This document shows positions 1 through 10,693 of a DNA stretch of 64,000 nt, one piece after another. Both the position numbers and the translations under genes were made by a program. Location: NCBI GenBank assembly GCA_030681645.1, contig JAUXRX010000009.1, positions 186,001-250,000 of the forward strand, given 5' to 3'. The DNA comes from Archangium sp. (GTDB lineage: Bacteria; Myxococcota; Myxococcia; Myxococcales; Myxococcaceae). Below the pieces are notes generated by a model. It did no database searches. It worked only from the letters and a program-made list of their open reading frames with translations, and was not told where the DNA came from. How positions within the stretch are numbered: the first letter of the stretch is position 1; every line of letters begins with the position of its first letter.

Positions 1-957
1 GTCCTTCGGGAACGCGCGCGTCGCGCCCTTGCGCGCCACGAAGCGGCCGCCCTCGCGCTGAATGAGGTTGTGCGAGATCTCGTAATAGACCTGCGCCTCG
101 CCGCCGAAGACGTGCTCGAGCGCCTCGCACACCGCCTCACCGATCAGCAGCCGGTTCGCGATGGCGAAGTTCGCCGCCATGTTGTGCAGGTTCCAGTACG
201 CCTTCCCCGTCACCGAGTCGGCGTCGAACCAGATCGAGTCTTCGCTCTTGCCGCCCAGCCCCAGCAGCCGCGCGCCCTCCACGAAGAACTGCTTGGCGAT
301 GTTCCAACCGAACCCGCGGCTGCCCGTGTGCAGCATCACCCAGACCTTGCCGCCCTCGTCGACCTGCATCTCGCAGAAGTGGTTGCCGCCGCCCAGGCTC
401 CCGAGCTGGCTGCGCTTGCCCCACGCCTTCTCGGGGATGTCGACCGTGTCGTCTTCCACCGGCACCACCGCGCGCTCGGCGACCGAATGGCCATGGCCCA
501 GCGCCTTCGCCCCGTGCCGGACGATCTCGTTGAACTTCTTCGTCGAGTTCTTGCCAGCGCCCGGCTGGCCCATGCCCACGCCGATGCGCCGCACCACCTC
601 GTCGATCCACATGCGCCGCTTCTCGCGGTCAGCCACGTCGTCCCACGTCAGCGAGGTCGAGAGCTGCACCATGCCGCAGCCGATGTCGTAGCCCGCCGCC
701 GTCGGCAGCAGCGTCCCCTCGGTCTCGATGGCCGTGCCGATCGGCACCCCGTAGCCCACGTGGCAGTCCGGCGTCAGCACCACCCGGGTCGCCCCGGGAA
801 AGGAGCAGGCGTTCACCACCTGGGCGAAGACGTCTTCCTCCACCCCGAGCAGCAGCTCGTCGGACAGAAAAAGGTGCGCCTCGCAGCGCATTTGCTTCGT
901 CTTCGGGAGCACCCAGTGACCCGCACTCACGTTCTCCAGCGTCTGCTTCCAGCTCAT
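1..957 (-). CDS. rtcB: RtcB RNA ligase, 3'-truncated by window edge
   Basis: RtcB joins 2',3'-cyclic phosphate or 3'-phosphate RNA ends to 5'-OH ends, using GTP and Mn2+, in RNA repair. The minus-strand frame from ATG at 957 is open for 319 residues to the window edge. Family hallmarks seen are DCHVGYGVPIGT, the metal-binding GYDIGCG segment with its Asp and Cys, SLGGGNHF, HTGSRG and ISHN. The frame runs out at AFPKD, before the HGAGR region where the GMP-accepting His lies in characterised RtcB proteins, so that residue cannot be checked. Known family members are about 400 residues. The gene is divergent from the diguanylate cyclase gene at 1103, with about 145 bases between them. I saw no RtcR regulator or RtcA cyclase gene here, and no clear ribosome binding site before the ATG. 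Confidence 0.93.
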   Translation of the reverse strand, partial: MSWKQTLENVSAGHWVLPKTKQMRCEAHLFLSDELLLGVEEDVFAQVVNACSFPGATRVVLTPDCHVGYGVPIGTAIETEGTLLPTAAGYDIGCGMVQLSTSLTWDDVADREKRRMWIDEVVRRIGVGMGQPGAGKNSTKKFNEIVRHGAKALGHGHSVAERAVVPVEDDTVDIPEKAWGKRSQLGSLGGGNHFCEMQVDEGGKVWVMLHTGSRGFGWNIAKQFFVEGARLLGLGGKSEDSIWFDADSVTGKAYWNLHNMAANFAIANRLLIGEAVCEALEHVFGGEAQVYYEISHNLIQREGGRFVARKGATRAFPKD

Positions 958-1102
958 GGCGGCTCCCGCTCCTCGCTCACGACGACGGCATGAGACCAGC
1001 AGCCTGACACCTCGAGCGGGGTCACTGTGGGCGCACGCACACCTCGACTTGACGTTTGGGCTGGCGAGGTTGGAGATCACCAACCGAAGGGGGGATGGAG
1101 AC

Positions 1103-1924
1103 ATGGCTGAACTCGATCACTTCGCGGAAGCGTTCCTGGAGGCTGCTCCAGACGCCGTGCTCGCGATCGACGACGCCGGCCTCGTCATCCTCGTCAACGT
1201 GCAGACCGAGCTGCTCCTGGGGTACGGCCGCCAGGATCTCTGGGGCGTGCCGTTCGAGAGCCTGCTCCTCGAACCCGAGGGTGGGCCCCGCCGCTCGATG
1301 GGTCCGCACTCGGTCGAGCTGAGCGCCCGCCGCCGTGATGGCTCCACCCTTCCCGTCGAGGTGAGCCTCGCCCCGGTGACCATCGATCACCGCCCGTACA
1401 CCATCGCCATCCTCCGTGACCTCACCGAGCGCCGCCGGCTCGAAGACAACCTCCACTACCTGTCCACGCACGACTCGCTCACCGGCCTCGCCAACCGCTT
1501 CGCCTTCGACGAGGCCCTCGCCCGGCTCGACGAGAGCGGTCCCCACCCCATCGGCGTGCTCATGGTCGACCTCGACGAGCTCAAGCGCGTCAACGACGAG
1601 CAGGGCCATTCCGCTGGAGACGCGCTGCTCCGCCGCGTCGCCGAGGTGCTGCGCGCCACCTTCCGCGCCGACGACGTGGTGGCCCGCATCGGCGGCGACG
1701 AGTTCGCCGTGCTCACCTCGGGCCGTGACGCCGAGGCAGTGGAGGCCCTCGGCGCCCGGCTCGTCGACGCCGTGCAGCAGCACAACCGAGAGCTCGACGC
1801 CACGCCCCTGCGCCTGTCCATCGGCGTGGCCGTCGCGGAGTCGGGCGTGTCGATCGCTGCCGCGCTCCACGACGCCGACGCTCGAATGTATTCGATGAAG
1901 CGCCTGCACCACGGCAGGAGCTGA
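1103..1924 (+). CDS. PAS-GGDEF diguanylate cyclase
   Basis: Predicted to make the second messenger c-di-GMP from two GTP. An N-terminal PAS domain occupies about residues 1-125, followed by a GGDEF domain with the intact active-site motif in RIGGDEFAVL. An RxxD motif (RADD) sits five residues before GGDEF, the usual position of the product-inhibition I-site, so feedback inhibition by c-di-GMP is expected. No membrane segment is visible, so the enzyme should be cytoplasmic with the PAS domain sensing a ligand or redox state. I chose ATG 1103 because a purine-rich AAGGGGGGA stretch precedes it and the PAS domain follows directly; the longer frame from 956 would run back over the rtcB start. The gene ends just before a palindromic repeat. 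Confidence 0.92.
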   Translation: MAELDHFAEAFLEAAPDAVLAIDDAGLVILVNVQTELLLGYGRQDLWGVPFESLLLEPEGGPRRSMGPHSVELSARRRDGSTLPVEVSLAPVTIDHRPYTIAILRDLTERRRLEDNLHYLSTHDSLTGLANRFAFDEALARLDESGPHPIGVLMVDLDELKRVNDEQGHSAGDALLRRVAEVLRATFRADDVVARIGGDEFAVLTSGRDAEAVEALGARLVDAVQQHNRELDATPLRLSIGVAVAESGVSIAAALHDADARMYSMKRLHHGRS

Positions 1925-1925
1925 C

Positions 1926-1985
1926 CGCTCCACCCCGAGCGGAGGCGAGGGGCGCGCGTCTCGACTTCGCTCGACGTGAACGGGG
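1926..1985. repeat. Family A dispersed palindromic repeat, degenerate copy
   Basis: An imperfect inverted repeat: a left arm containing CACCCCGAGCGGAGGCGAGG and a right arm containing TCGACTTCGCTCGACGTGAA. It resembles better preserved copies near 32181 and 45456, so it is read as one member of a dispersed family. It fills the gap between the diguanylate cyclase and the next gene and contains the in-frame GTG at 1976. Confidence 0.65.
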
Positions 1986-2002
1986 GGGTAGAACCCCGCG
2001 CC

Positions 2003-2599
2003 ATGGTCGTCGCCTTCAAGGACTACGGACTCGCGGTGGCCGAGGCGATGGGCGCCGTCGTGGTGCGCGCCAGCAAGCCGTCGGTGCGCGTCGCGCGCCA
2101 CTGGCTGTCGACCAGCCAGGTCACCTGGTTCGGAGCGTGCACCGATCACCACCTCATCCAGGCCTCCTGGTCGTTCGGCACGCTGCGCGACGGTCCTCCG
2201 CTGCCGGCGGGCCAGCGCGCCACCGTGGGCACCTTCGCGTTGACGCGCGTGACCTTCCCCGACGTCGACGAGCTGAAGCTGCGCGAGCTGTGTGACGGCC
2301 TGGTCCCCCCCGGCACCGACGGCGCGACCCGGGTCTTCCTCCAGCGCGTCGCCTCCCAGCTCGCGGTGGCCGACGTGCTGCTCACCCTGCCCGAGCTGCT
2401 GGGCTGCGAGGTCTCGCTCTTCGCCCGGCCCGACGCGCTCGACCAGTCGGCCTCCACGCCCCGCTGGCCCGAGCACGCGCGCGACCGGGTGGCAGCCGCG
2501 CTCAGCGCGATGGATCCCGCCTTCGCTGCCCGCTGCGAGCGCACCTGGACGGCGGAAGCGCCGACGTTGCTTGACGCGGTCCGTGCATCGACTCCCTGA
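2003..2599 (+). CDS. Hypothetical cytoplasmic protein
   Basis: A protein of about 198 residues that I do not recognise. No signal peptide, membrane segment or catalytic motif is visible. It has a mixed alpha/beta composition and an Ala/Leu-rich C-terminal half. ATG 2003 was preferred over the in-frame GTG at 1976 because the GTG lies inside the palindromic repeat just upstream. The gene ends 5 bases before the first possible start of the Ser/Thr kinase gene at 2605, so the two are probably co-transcribed. It could be a substrate or partner of that kinase, but only the position suggests this. Confidence 0.6.
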   Translation: MVVAFKDYGLAVAEAMGAVVVRASKPSVRVARHWLSTSQVTWFGACTDHHLIQASWSFGTLRDGPPLPAGQRATVGTFALTRVTFPDVDELKLRELCDGLVPPGTDGATRVFLQRVASQLAVADVLLTLPELLGCEVSLFARPDALDQSASTPRWPEHARDRVAAALSAMDPAFAARCERTWTAEAPTLLDAVRASTP

Positions 2600-2604
2600 G
2601 ACAG

Positions 2605-4275
2605 GTGCGAATGCGGATGCGTCGAGAGCCGCCGCGTGAAAAAACACCCCCGATGCCGGCCGGTCCCTCCGAGACGCTTCCGTCGCCGTCGGTGGCCCTG
2701 TCACCGGGCGCTCTCGTGCTCGATGGCCGCTTCCGCGTGGTGCGCCTGCTGGGCCAGGGTGGCATGGGCTTCGTCTACCTCGCCGAGCAGGTGTCGCTGG
2801 GCCGGCCCGTGGCGATCAAGGTGCTGCGCAGCGACCTCTCGCTCACCGCGGGCTTCGCCGAGCGCTTCCGCCGCGAGGCGCTGCTGCTCAGCTCGGTCGA
2901 GCACCCCGCCGTGGTGCGCGTCATCGACTACGGCGCGCACGGCGACGCCCCCTGCCTGGTGATGGAGTACGTCGAGGGCGAGACGCTCGAGGCGGTGCTC
3001 ACCCGCGAAGCGCCGCTGTCCGTCGATCGGGTCGAGCGGCTGCTCGCCCAGCTCGCCACCGGCCTCACCGCGATTCACGCGAAGGGCATCGTTCACCGCG
3101 ATCTCAAGCCCGACAACGTGGTGGTGACGAAGACCGTCGAGGGCGGCGAGTACGCCCGGCTCCTCGACTTCGGCATCGCCCGGTTGATGGCCGCCGACGA
3201 AGACGCGGGCGCGAAGGCATCGGTCACGCAGGTGGGCATCGTGCTGGGCACCCCGGAGTACGTCTCGCCCGAGCAGGCGCTGGGGCAGCCGCTCGATGCG
3301 CGCAGCGATCTCTATGCGCTGGGGGTCATCCTCTTCCGCGCGCTCACCGGCAAGCACCCGTTCCCCGGCCCATCACCGCGCGAGTTCATCTCGCAGCACA
3401 TTCACCAGGCGCCGCCCGCGCTGCTCGACCTGGCGCCGCACCTCTCGGGCTTCCCCGCGCTGGTCGCAGCGGTCTCGGGCTGCCTGGAGAAGGACCCCGG
3501 AAACCGCCCCCAGACGGCGGGCGCGCTCTACACGCTCTCCACCTCGAGGCCGCTGACGCTGTCCACCACGGTGCCGCCGCCTTCCGCGCTGCGGGCGCCG
3601 GCCCGCTCGATGGCGATGAAGGCCGTCGCCATCGGCGCGGCGGTGGGCGTGCTCGGCGCGCTGGGGCTCTGGTTCAGCTGGTTCAACGAGCCCGCGCGCA
3701 AGGCGCACCGGCTGGTGACCGCCGGGCGTGGCAGTGAGGCGCTCCAGGTGCTGGAAGACCTCGGGCCGAAGGGGCAGACCTGGTCGCTGCAGCAGCTGCG
3801 CGCCACCGCCCTCCACCAGGTGGGCCGCCACGAGGAGGAGTGGAAGGTGATGGCCTCGGCGCCCGAGAACGACGCGCTCGAGCCGCTCGCCCTCGAGGCG
3901 CTCGCCGACGACTTCGGGCACGCGGAGACGGCCAGGCTGCGCAAGCTGCTGGCCTCGCTGCCCAAGGCGATGTTGCTGCCCACCTTCCAGCCGCTGGCGC
4001 AGGAAGAGCAGCGCTGGGCGCAGTGGGGCGCGCTGCGCTTCGTCGACCTCGAGTACGCGGGGCAGGGCCTGCCGCTGCTCGAGCTCTACGTGCGCGCGCT
4101 CGAGAACCGCGACTGCAGCGTGCGGCGCGTGGCGGCGAAGCGCCTCGTCGACTTCCGCAGCACCGACGCGATGCCGCCGCTGGAGAAGCTCAAGGCGTTG
4201 CCGCGCAAGAAGGGCGAAGAGGAGTGCGGCCAGGCCGCGGCCGAGGCGGCGCTCAAGCAACTGGCGAAGGAGTAG
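2605..4275 (+). CDS. Membrane Ser/Thr protein kinase (PknB type)
   Basis: A Hanks-type kinase with the common bacterial layout: N-terminal cytoplasmic kinase, one membrane segment, extracytoplasmic C-terminus. The Gly-rich loop LGQGGMGFVYLA, the ATP-binding Lys in VAIKVL (about residue 72), HRDLKPDN (about 165), DFG (188-190) and the GTPEYVSPEQ activation segment are intact, so the kinase should be active. A hydrophobic segment at about residues 339-358 is followed by roughly 195 residues rich in Ala, Leu and Arg that look like helical HEAT/TPR-type repeats, perhaps a sensor or docking domain. The start is uncertain: GTG 2605, ATG 2611 or ATG 2653 are all in frame upstream of the kinase domain. 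The gene is convergent with the toxin-antitoxin pair. Confidence 0.9.
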   Translation: MRMRMRREPPREKTPPMPAGPSETLPSPSVALSPGALVLDGRFRVVRLLGQGGMGFVYLAEQVSLGRPVAIKVLRSDLSLTAGFAERFRREALLLSSVEHPAVVRVIDYGAHGDAPCLVMEYVEGETLEAVLTREAPLSVDRVERLLAQLATGLTAIHAKGIVHRDLKPDNVVVTKTVEGGEYARLLDFGIARLMAADEDAGAKASVTQVGIVLGTPEYVSPEQALGQPLDARSDLYALGVILFRALTGKHPFPGPSPREFISQHIHQAPPALLDLAPHLSGFPALVAAVSGCLEKDPGNRPQTAGALYTLSTSRPLTLSTTVPPPSALRAPARSMAMKAVAIGAAVGVLGALGLWFSWFNEPARKAHRLVTAGRGSEALQVLEDLGPKGQTWSLQQLRATALHQVGRHEEEWKVMASAPENDALEPLALEALADDFGHAETARLRKLLASLPKAMLLPTFQPLAQEEQRWAQWGALRFVDLEYAGQGLPLLELYVRALENRDCSVRRVAAKRLVDFRSTDAMPPLEKLKALPRKKGEEECGQAAAEAALKQLAKE

Positions 4276-4300
4276 GCGCTCTTTCTTCCTCCGCTCGCCG

Positions 4301-4600
4301 TCAGTGCGCGCGGGGCCTTCGCTGACGTGCGTGGAAGAGCCGCAGCAACTCCACGATCTCCGAGTCCTCGTCGAACGAATACCAGACGACGAAGGGCAGC
4401 TTGAGGAGCACGAGCTTCCGGATGGGCGGGGTCGGCGCCGCGGCGCCCGCTCTGGGGAAGTCCGTCAACAACTCGAATGCCTCGACCAGCCCCCGCTCCA
4501 GCTTCGGGATCCAGCTCGGGTGCTCGCTCTCCAACCAGTCCACCTGCGCCTCGACGTCCTCCTTGAACTCGCGGGCGAACGTGAGTTCGACGACGCTCAT
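4301..4600 (-). CDS. ParE/RelE-family toxin
   Basis: A 99-residue protein of the RelE/ParE superfamily, whose members act as gyrase inhibitors (ParE) or mRNA endonucleases (RelE). The family pattern is visible: N-terminal VELTFAREFKEDVEAQ, a helical hairpin with DFPRAG, then KLVLLKLPFVVWYSFDED and the last strand VELLRLFHARQ. The C-terminal Arg-rich tail RQRRPRAH fits the ParE side better than RelE, but the target cannot be assigned from this. Its ATG overlaps the stop of the antitoxin by four bases (4597-4600), the usual coupling of a type II module. The longer frame back to 4708 was rejected because it runs deep into the antitoxin gene. Confidence 0.85.
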   Translation of the reverse strand: MSVVELTFAREFKEDVEAQVDWLESEHPSWIPKLERGLVEAFELLTDFPRAGAAAPTPPIRKLVLLKLPFVVWYSFDEDSEIVELLRLFHARQRRPRAH

Positions 4601-4887
4601 CGGCGGCGCTTCTTCGAGAAGACGCTCATCACCTCGGCGCGAGAGACGGTGCGGCCGCGCCCTTCCTTCAGCTTCTCCCAGGTCGCCCAGGCCTGCGCGC
4701 GCTGCCATTCTTCTGCTTCGCTCAGGTGAACGACGTCCTCCACCTCGCGCAGCCGCTCATCGATGAGCGCCCGGGCGGCGGTGGCGACCTTGAGCTGACG
4801 GCTGGCCGCGTAGGCCTCCAGGCGGCGGCGCAGTTCCTTCGGAAGGGGGACGCTCATCGGCCCGCTGCCGGTCATCGTTGTTTTCAC
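4597..4887 (-). CDS. Ribbon-helix-helix antitoxin of the ParE-type module
   Basis: An antitoxin of about 96 residues. The N-terminal part (VPLPKELRRRLEAYAAS, then ATAARALIDERL) has the strand-helix-helix pattern of CopG/MetJ-type DNA-binding antitoxins. The C-terminal half is acidic then basic (SEAEEWQRAQAW, ending KKRRR) and probably wraps the toxin. It is upstream of and overlaps the toxin gene, the standard antitoxin-first order, and the pair probably represses its own promoter. The start is given as GTG 4887. ATG 4875 and ATG 4857 are alternatives, the last lying just before the RHH domain. Upstream bases 4885-4905 are locally AT-rich compared with the surrounding DNA, which would suit a promoter/operator. 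Confidence 0.82.
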   Translation of the reverse strand: MKTTMTGSGPMSVPLPKELRRRLEAYAASRQLKVATAARALIDERLREVEDVVHLSEAEEWQRAQAWATWEKLKEGRGRTVSRAEVMSVFSKKRRR

Positions 4888-4930
4888 TACTTCAAACTAC
4901 GGCGCCCGCGCGCGCCGCGTCAACGGTGTG

Positions 4931-5692
4931 TCACTTCGTGTCGGCGCCGACGGACAGCCGCAGCACGAAGCGCTCGTTGTCGCGCAGCTCGTTGGGCTCG
5001 GCGAGCTCGCGATCGGCGTTCGCCTTGTCGGCCCCGACCTGCGCGTAGCCGCCGATCGTCACCCAGAACAGCGGGTGCGTGAACGTGAGCGCGGGCCCCG
5101 CGTAGATGGCCGTGCCCTGGTACTCGCGCTGCTTCCAGGCCGACTTCGCGCGCACCTCGAAGCCGACCGTGGCGTTCTTCGAGATGACGTACTTCGCGGC
5201 GAGGCTCTCCTCGAGGCGGGTGTCGACGCCCTCGCGCCCATTCCAGAAGAGGCCGCGCGCGGCCGAGACGTTGAGCGCGAGCAACACCCGGTCGAGCTGC
5301 CAATCGGCGAAGAGGCGCGCCTCGACCTCGAACTGATCGAACCCGAGCGATACCCGGCCCAGCCCGCCCACGGCGAACGGCGTGCCCTCGCGCCAGGTGG
5401 TCCACCGCCAGAGGGACGTCAGCTTCGGGTCCATGGCCTCGGTCTTGTCGGTGCGCTCGAAGTCGAGATCCATCGAGAGCTGCGATTCCACCGTGCGCGT
5501 CACCCCGTGCGTCCACGCCACGCGGGTGTCGAGCTTGAAGTAGTCGTCGGTGCGCACCAGGCGGGGGGTGAGCCAGGCCTCGAGGCTGCTCTGGCCCGCG
5601 GCCGAGGTGCGGCTGGTCCACGTGAAGGGGAAGTCACGCGGCGCTGCGACGGCCGACACGGAGAGCACTGAGACGAAGAGCAGGAGACGCAT
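4931..5692 (-). CDS. Probable outer-membrane beta-barrel protein
   Basis: A secreted protein of 253 residues with a clear Sec signal peptide (MRLLLFVSVLSVSAVAA, cleaved near residue 17). The mature part consists of alternating polar/hydrophobic stretches such as VESQLSMDLDFER, EVEARLFADW and FVLRLSVGAD, the usual look of amphipathic strands of an outer-membrane barrel. It could also be a periplasmic beta-rich protein. No named family is recognised. The gene stands alone between the antitoxin, 43 bases away in the same direction, and a 150-base gap before the DUF4476 gene. Confidence 0.72.
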   Translation of the reverse strand: MRLLLFVSVLSVSAVAAPRDFPFTWTSRTSAAGQSSLEAWLTPRLVRTDDYFKLDTRVAWTHGVTRTVESQLSMDLDFERTDKTEAMDPKLTSLWRWTTWREGTPFAVGGLGRVSLGFDQFEVEARLFADWQLDRVLLALNVSAARGLFWNGREGVDTRLEESLAAKYVISKNATVGFEVRAKSAWKQREYQGTAIYAGPALTFTHPLFWVTIGGYAQVGADKANADRELAEPNELRDNERFVLRLSVGADTK

Positions 5693-5842
5693 GACGCGCC
5701 CCCTGCTTATCCGGTCGCGGTCCCCCGCGCTGCGTCTTCGTACTGAGCCGGTGGCGGTGATGCCGTCGGGCAGCCGAGGGCACTGCCTCTCCGTGGGCTC
5801 GGCGGCCAGACGGAGATCACCGCAACCGCGCGAGAGACACAG

Positions 5843-7516
5843 CTACTGCTGGCGGCCCATCACCGTCACGTAGTCCTGCGCGAGGATGGAGTTGCGGAAC
5901 TTGGTGGAGAGCCCGATGGCGTGCATGGGGTTCACCACCCGGGTGGCAGCGAACTTCGCCATGTCGAGCCGGGTGAGCTCGTTGTTGAACAGGTCCATCA
6001 AGAGCCCCAGCTGCGCGGCGGTGAGGGCCTGGGCGCGCAGCGCGTCCTGAACCATCGATTGGCGGGTGAGCTCGTTGGGCGTGCTGCGGACGGAGTTGTA
6101 GAGACCCGCCCAGGCCATCGCGTCCATCGCCCACATGCCGTTGCGGCGCATGCCGCAGCCGGGATCCTGCGGGCCGGTGCCGCAGTCGCGGTTGGCCACT
6201 CCCGGGGGCGGAGGAGGAGGCGGCGGCTGCTGGTAGCCGGGGCCGGGCGGAGGAGGCGGGGGCGGGGGGCGGTTCGGGTTGACCGGCGGCTGCACCGGCT
6301 GCACAGGCTGCGCGCCCTGGATCTGCCCGGCCATGAGCTGGGTGTACTGGGTGCGGTACATGTTGCTGTTGAACTTGTCCGCGTAGCCGATGGCGTGCTG
6401 CGGGTTGGTCACGCGCGGGGCGGCGAGCTGCGCGACCTGCATCTTGTAGAGCTCGCTCTGGAACAGGTCGAGCACCATGCCGAACTGCACGGCGGTGACG
6501 TAGTTCGCGTTGAACATCGTCTGCACGGTCTGGACGCGCATCATCTCGCTCGTGTTCGCCTGCAGCGCCCGCATGAAGCCCTGGAAGGTGCCGGCATCCA
6601 TCGCGTAGCGGCCGTTGCGCGGCATGCTGCAGCCGACGTCGGGGCCGGTGCCGCAGTCACGGTTCTGCACGGGCGGCTGCTGCACGGGCGGAGGCGGCTG
6701 CACCACCACCGGCGGGGGGAGCTGCGGCAGGCGCACGTTGAAGCTCACCTCGCGGAAGGCCAGCTCGCGGCCGGAGGAGTCGAACAGCGCCACGCGCGCC
6801 ACGAAGCGGCCGTTGCTGAAGTCGTCCTCGGCCAGCGTGGAGTAGCGGAAGAAGTGGCTGAAGGGGTTCCTCCAGACGAAGGGGTCCGAGGGCACGCTCC
6901 ACTGCTGGGTGGTGACCCAGTCGCTCCAGTGACCCTGGAAGCTGCGGAAGCGGGCGGCGAGGTAGAACTGCTGGCCGCGCATGTTGCGCAGGGTCAGCTC
7001 GGGCACGAGCACCTTCACCGCGGGCTCGCCTTCGAACATGCCGTTGAGCTGCACGGTGAGCGGGCTCATCAGCGCCTGCACCGCGCGGTTGTCGTCGTCG
7101 TCGTCGTCGTCGCGGCGGTCGTCGCGCCGGTCATCGCGGCGGTCATCGCGGCGATCGGAGAACATCGCGATGCGCACCTCGTCGAGCAGGTCCTCGGCGC
7201 GGTGAATGGCCTGCACCACGCTATCGGGGCAGTTGCTCCACGACGCGGTGGACCCGGCGTTGGAGATCTCGAACTTGAGCCGGGCCGCGTCGCGGGGCCG
7301 GCCGCCTTCCTTCTTCAGGTCGTCGACCTGGTCGGAGAGGTTGTCGAGGTTGTCGTAGACGGCCGCCTTGCACTGCGGGCCGCTGCGCTTGGCCTGGCGG
7401 GCGGCGTTATCGAGCGCGTCGACGGCCTTCTTGAGCGGCTTGCGGTAGTTCTGGGCCGAGGCCACGGAAGCGAGGGTCAGGGCAACGAGCGCGAGGATCC
7501 GAATGGGTGGGCGCAT
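5843..7516 (-). CDS. Secreted protein with two DUF4476 domains
   Basis: A 557-residue exported protein with a signal peptide ending ASVASA|Q near residue 21. A helical N-terminal region is followed by a low-complexity Arg-Asp repeat (RRDD units then a run of Asp, about residues 120-143), a beta-rich domain (about 150-270), and two related modules of about 100 residues. Each module begins with NRDCGTGP and a Cys-Gly motif and contains AMDA...F, LMDLF-like and NP.HAIG segments. I assign the modules to DUF4476, which is common in Myxococcota and has no known function. Proline-rich linkers separate them, one of them a run of eight Pro. The module duplication and the Arg-Asp tract are the odd points. 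Probably periplasmic or surface-associated. Confidence 0.8.
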   Translation of the reverse strand: MRPPIRILALVALTLASVASAQNYRKPLKKAVDALDNAARQAKRSGPQCKAAVYDNLDNLSDQVDDLKKEGGRPRDAARLKFEISNAGSTASWSNCPDSVVQAIHRAEDLLDEVRIAMFSDRRDDRRDDRRDDRRDDDDDDDNRAVQALMSPLTVQLNGMFEGEPAVKVLVPELTLRNMRGQQFYLAARFRSFQGHWSDWVTTQQWSVPSDPFVWRNPFSHFFRYSTLAEDDFSNGRFVARVALFDSSGRELAFREVSFNVRLPQLPPPVVVQPPPPVQQPPVQNRDCGTGPDVGCSMPRNGRYAMDAGTFQGFMRALQANTSEMMRVQTVQTMFNANYVTAVQFGMVLDLFQSELYKMQVAQLAAPRVTNPQHAIGYADKFNSNMYRTQYTQLMAGQIQGAQPVQPVQPPVNPNRPPPPPPPPGPGYQQPPPPPPPPGVANRDCGTGPQDPGCGMRRNGMWAMDAMAWAGLYNSVRSTPNELTRQSMVQDALRAQALTAAQLGLLMDLFNNELTRLDMAKFAATRVVNPMHAIGLSTKFRNSILAQDYVTVMGRQQ

Positions 7517-7575
7517 GGGCTCTTTCTGGGGGGCTGCAGGTGACGTCCCGTGAGACGACCGTCACGGGGTGGGAT

Positions 7576-8682
7576 TCACGGCGGTGAGCTTCGCAGACCC
7601 TCAGAATTTCGAGGATCGCTTTCTGTGGAGAGGAAGGTGCGGAGGCGCTCGACTTCGGCTTCGAGCTCACGGGTGAAGGCCTGGTCGCGGGGTGGGGTGC
7701 CGGTGACGTAGCCGAAGGTGACGTCGCCCGAATTGACGTTGGTCCAGCCGATGACGTCGTCGCGCCAGAGCAGCGGGAGGGCGTAGTAGCCGCGCACGCG
7801 CTTCTTCACCGGGGTGTAGGCCTCGAAGCGGTAGGCCCAGCCCCAGAGCAGCTCGAAGCGGCGGCGATCCCAGACGAGGGGATCGAACGGGGCGAGGAAG
7901 CGCACGGTCTCGTTCGGCGGCGCGCCGGGCGTGGGCTCGTCGGGCCAGTACCAGGTCACCCCAGCGATGGTGTGGTGAGGCAGGTCTGCCTTGAGCTGTT
8001 TCAACGTCGCGCGGAGCTGCGGCCTCAGGTGCGGCGCGCCGCAGCGCAGGAAGCTGGTGAGGGTGCCCAGGCTCCGTTCCGGCACCGGGCCGTAGAGCGA
8101 GAGGGCGAGGTGCAGGAGCTTCTTCGCGCGCTCGGCTGGGGAGAGCTCGATGGGTTCGTACTTCGGCAGCGCGTAGACGCGGATGCCCTGGTCGCGGCGC
8201 GCGATCCTCAGGAGCCCGCGGTAGTGCATGGTGTCGAGCAGCTGCGTGCTGGCTCTCGACATGCCGCCCCAGGCGTTCTTCACCCGGCCGTGGGCGAAGT
8301 GTTCTTCGACGTCTTCGGGGTGGGCTTCTCCGCGCTCGCGGATGAACTCGACGATGGCGGTCGCGCGTGAGGCGTGGGCCTTCGTCCAGGCGCGGCGGGT
8401 GGTGCGCGGGTGCATCAGCGCGACGTGCGCGCGGGGGAGGAAGCCGTAGTTGACGAGGTAGTCCTCGTCGACGTCGAGGTCGGGGTAGCGGCGGTCGAGC
8501 TCTCCAGCGCGGTAGCTCTTCACCCGGTGCCGGAGGATGAGGTCCTGTGCGCGGGCTGGCGCCCGGATGGGGTCGGCCTGGAGGAAGCCGAGGCGAGCGA
8601 TGGCTCGCGGCAGCGTGGTGGGCGGGAAGAACGTGCGCGCGATGGCGTCGCGGATGAGGTCTTCGCGCGTGAAGGTGGTCAC
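7576..8682 (-). CDS. YcaQ-like winged-helix DNA glycosylase family protein
   Basis: Similar to the HTH_42/YcaQ (AlkX) family, whose characterised members are DNA glycosylases that unhook interstrand crosslinks. The family segment LGFLQADPIRAPARAQDLIL is present near the N-terminus. It is followed by DEDYLVNYGFLPR, winged-helix-like repeats in the middle, and the C-terminal FLAPFDPLVWDRRRFELLWGW...YEAY-type block that is typical of the family. The open frame runs back to 8871, but that part would be read through a tandem palindrome (8837-8876) and has no family resemblance. I therefore place the start near the GTG at 8682, a few residues before the first helix (TTFTREDLIRDAI); no convincing ribosome binding site supports any start. 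The catalytic residue was not verified. Confidence 0.78.
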   Translation of the reverse strand: MTTFTREDLIRDAIARTFFPPTTLPRAIARLGFLQADPIRAPARAQDLILRHRVKSYRAGELDRRYPDLDVDEDYLVNYGFLPRAHVALMHPRTTRRAWTKAHASRATAIVEFIRERGEAHPEDVEEHFAHGRVKNAWGGMSRASTQLLDTMHYRGLLRIARRDQGIRVYALPKYEPIELSPAERAKKLLHLALSLYGPVPERSLGTLTSFLRCGAPHLRPQLRATLKQLKADLPHHTIAGVTWYWPDEPTPGAPPNETVRFLAPFDPLVWDRRRFELLWGWAYRFEAYTPVKKRVRGYYALPLLWRDDVIGWTNVNSGDVTFGYVTGTPPRDQAFTRELEAEVERLRTFLSTESDPRNSEGLRSSPP

Positions 8683-10690
<2,008 letters not shown>

Positions 10691-10693
10691 CCG

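Noticed and set aside
70..993. Plus-strand open frame of 307 residues opposite rtcB
   Set aside because: The minus strand encodes clear RtcB motifs; the plus-strand translation is Arg/His/Leu-rich filler typical of antisense frames in GC-rich genes.
1976..2002. GTG start at 1976 for the hypothetical gene
   Set aside because: It lies inside a palindromic repeat; ATG 2003 is adjacent and more likely.
5921..7543. Plus-strand 540-residue frame opposite the DUF4476 gene
   Set aside because: His/Arg/Val-rich composition without domains; the minus strand has a signal peptide and two recognisable modules.
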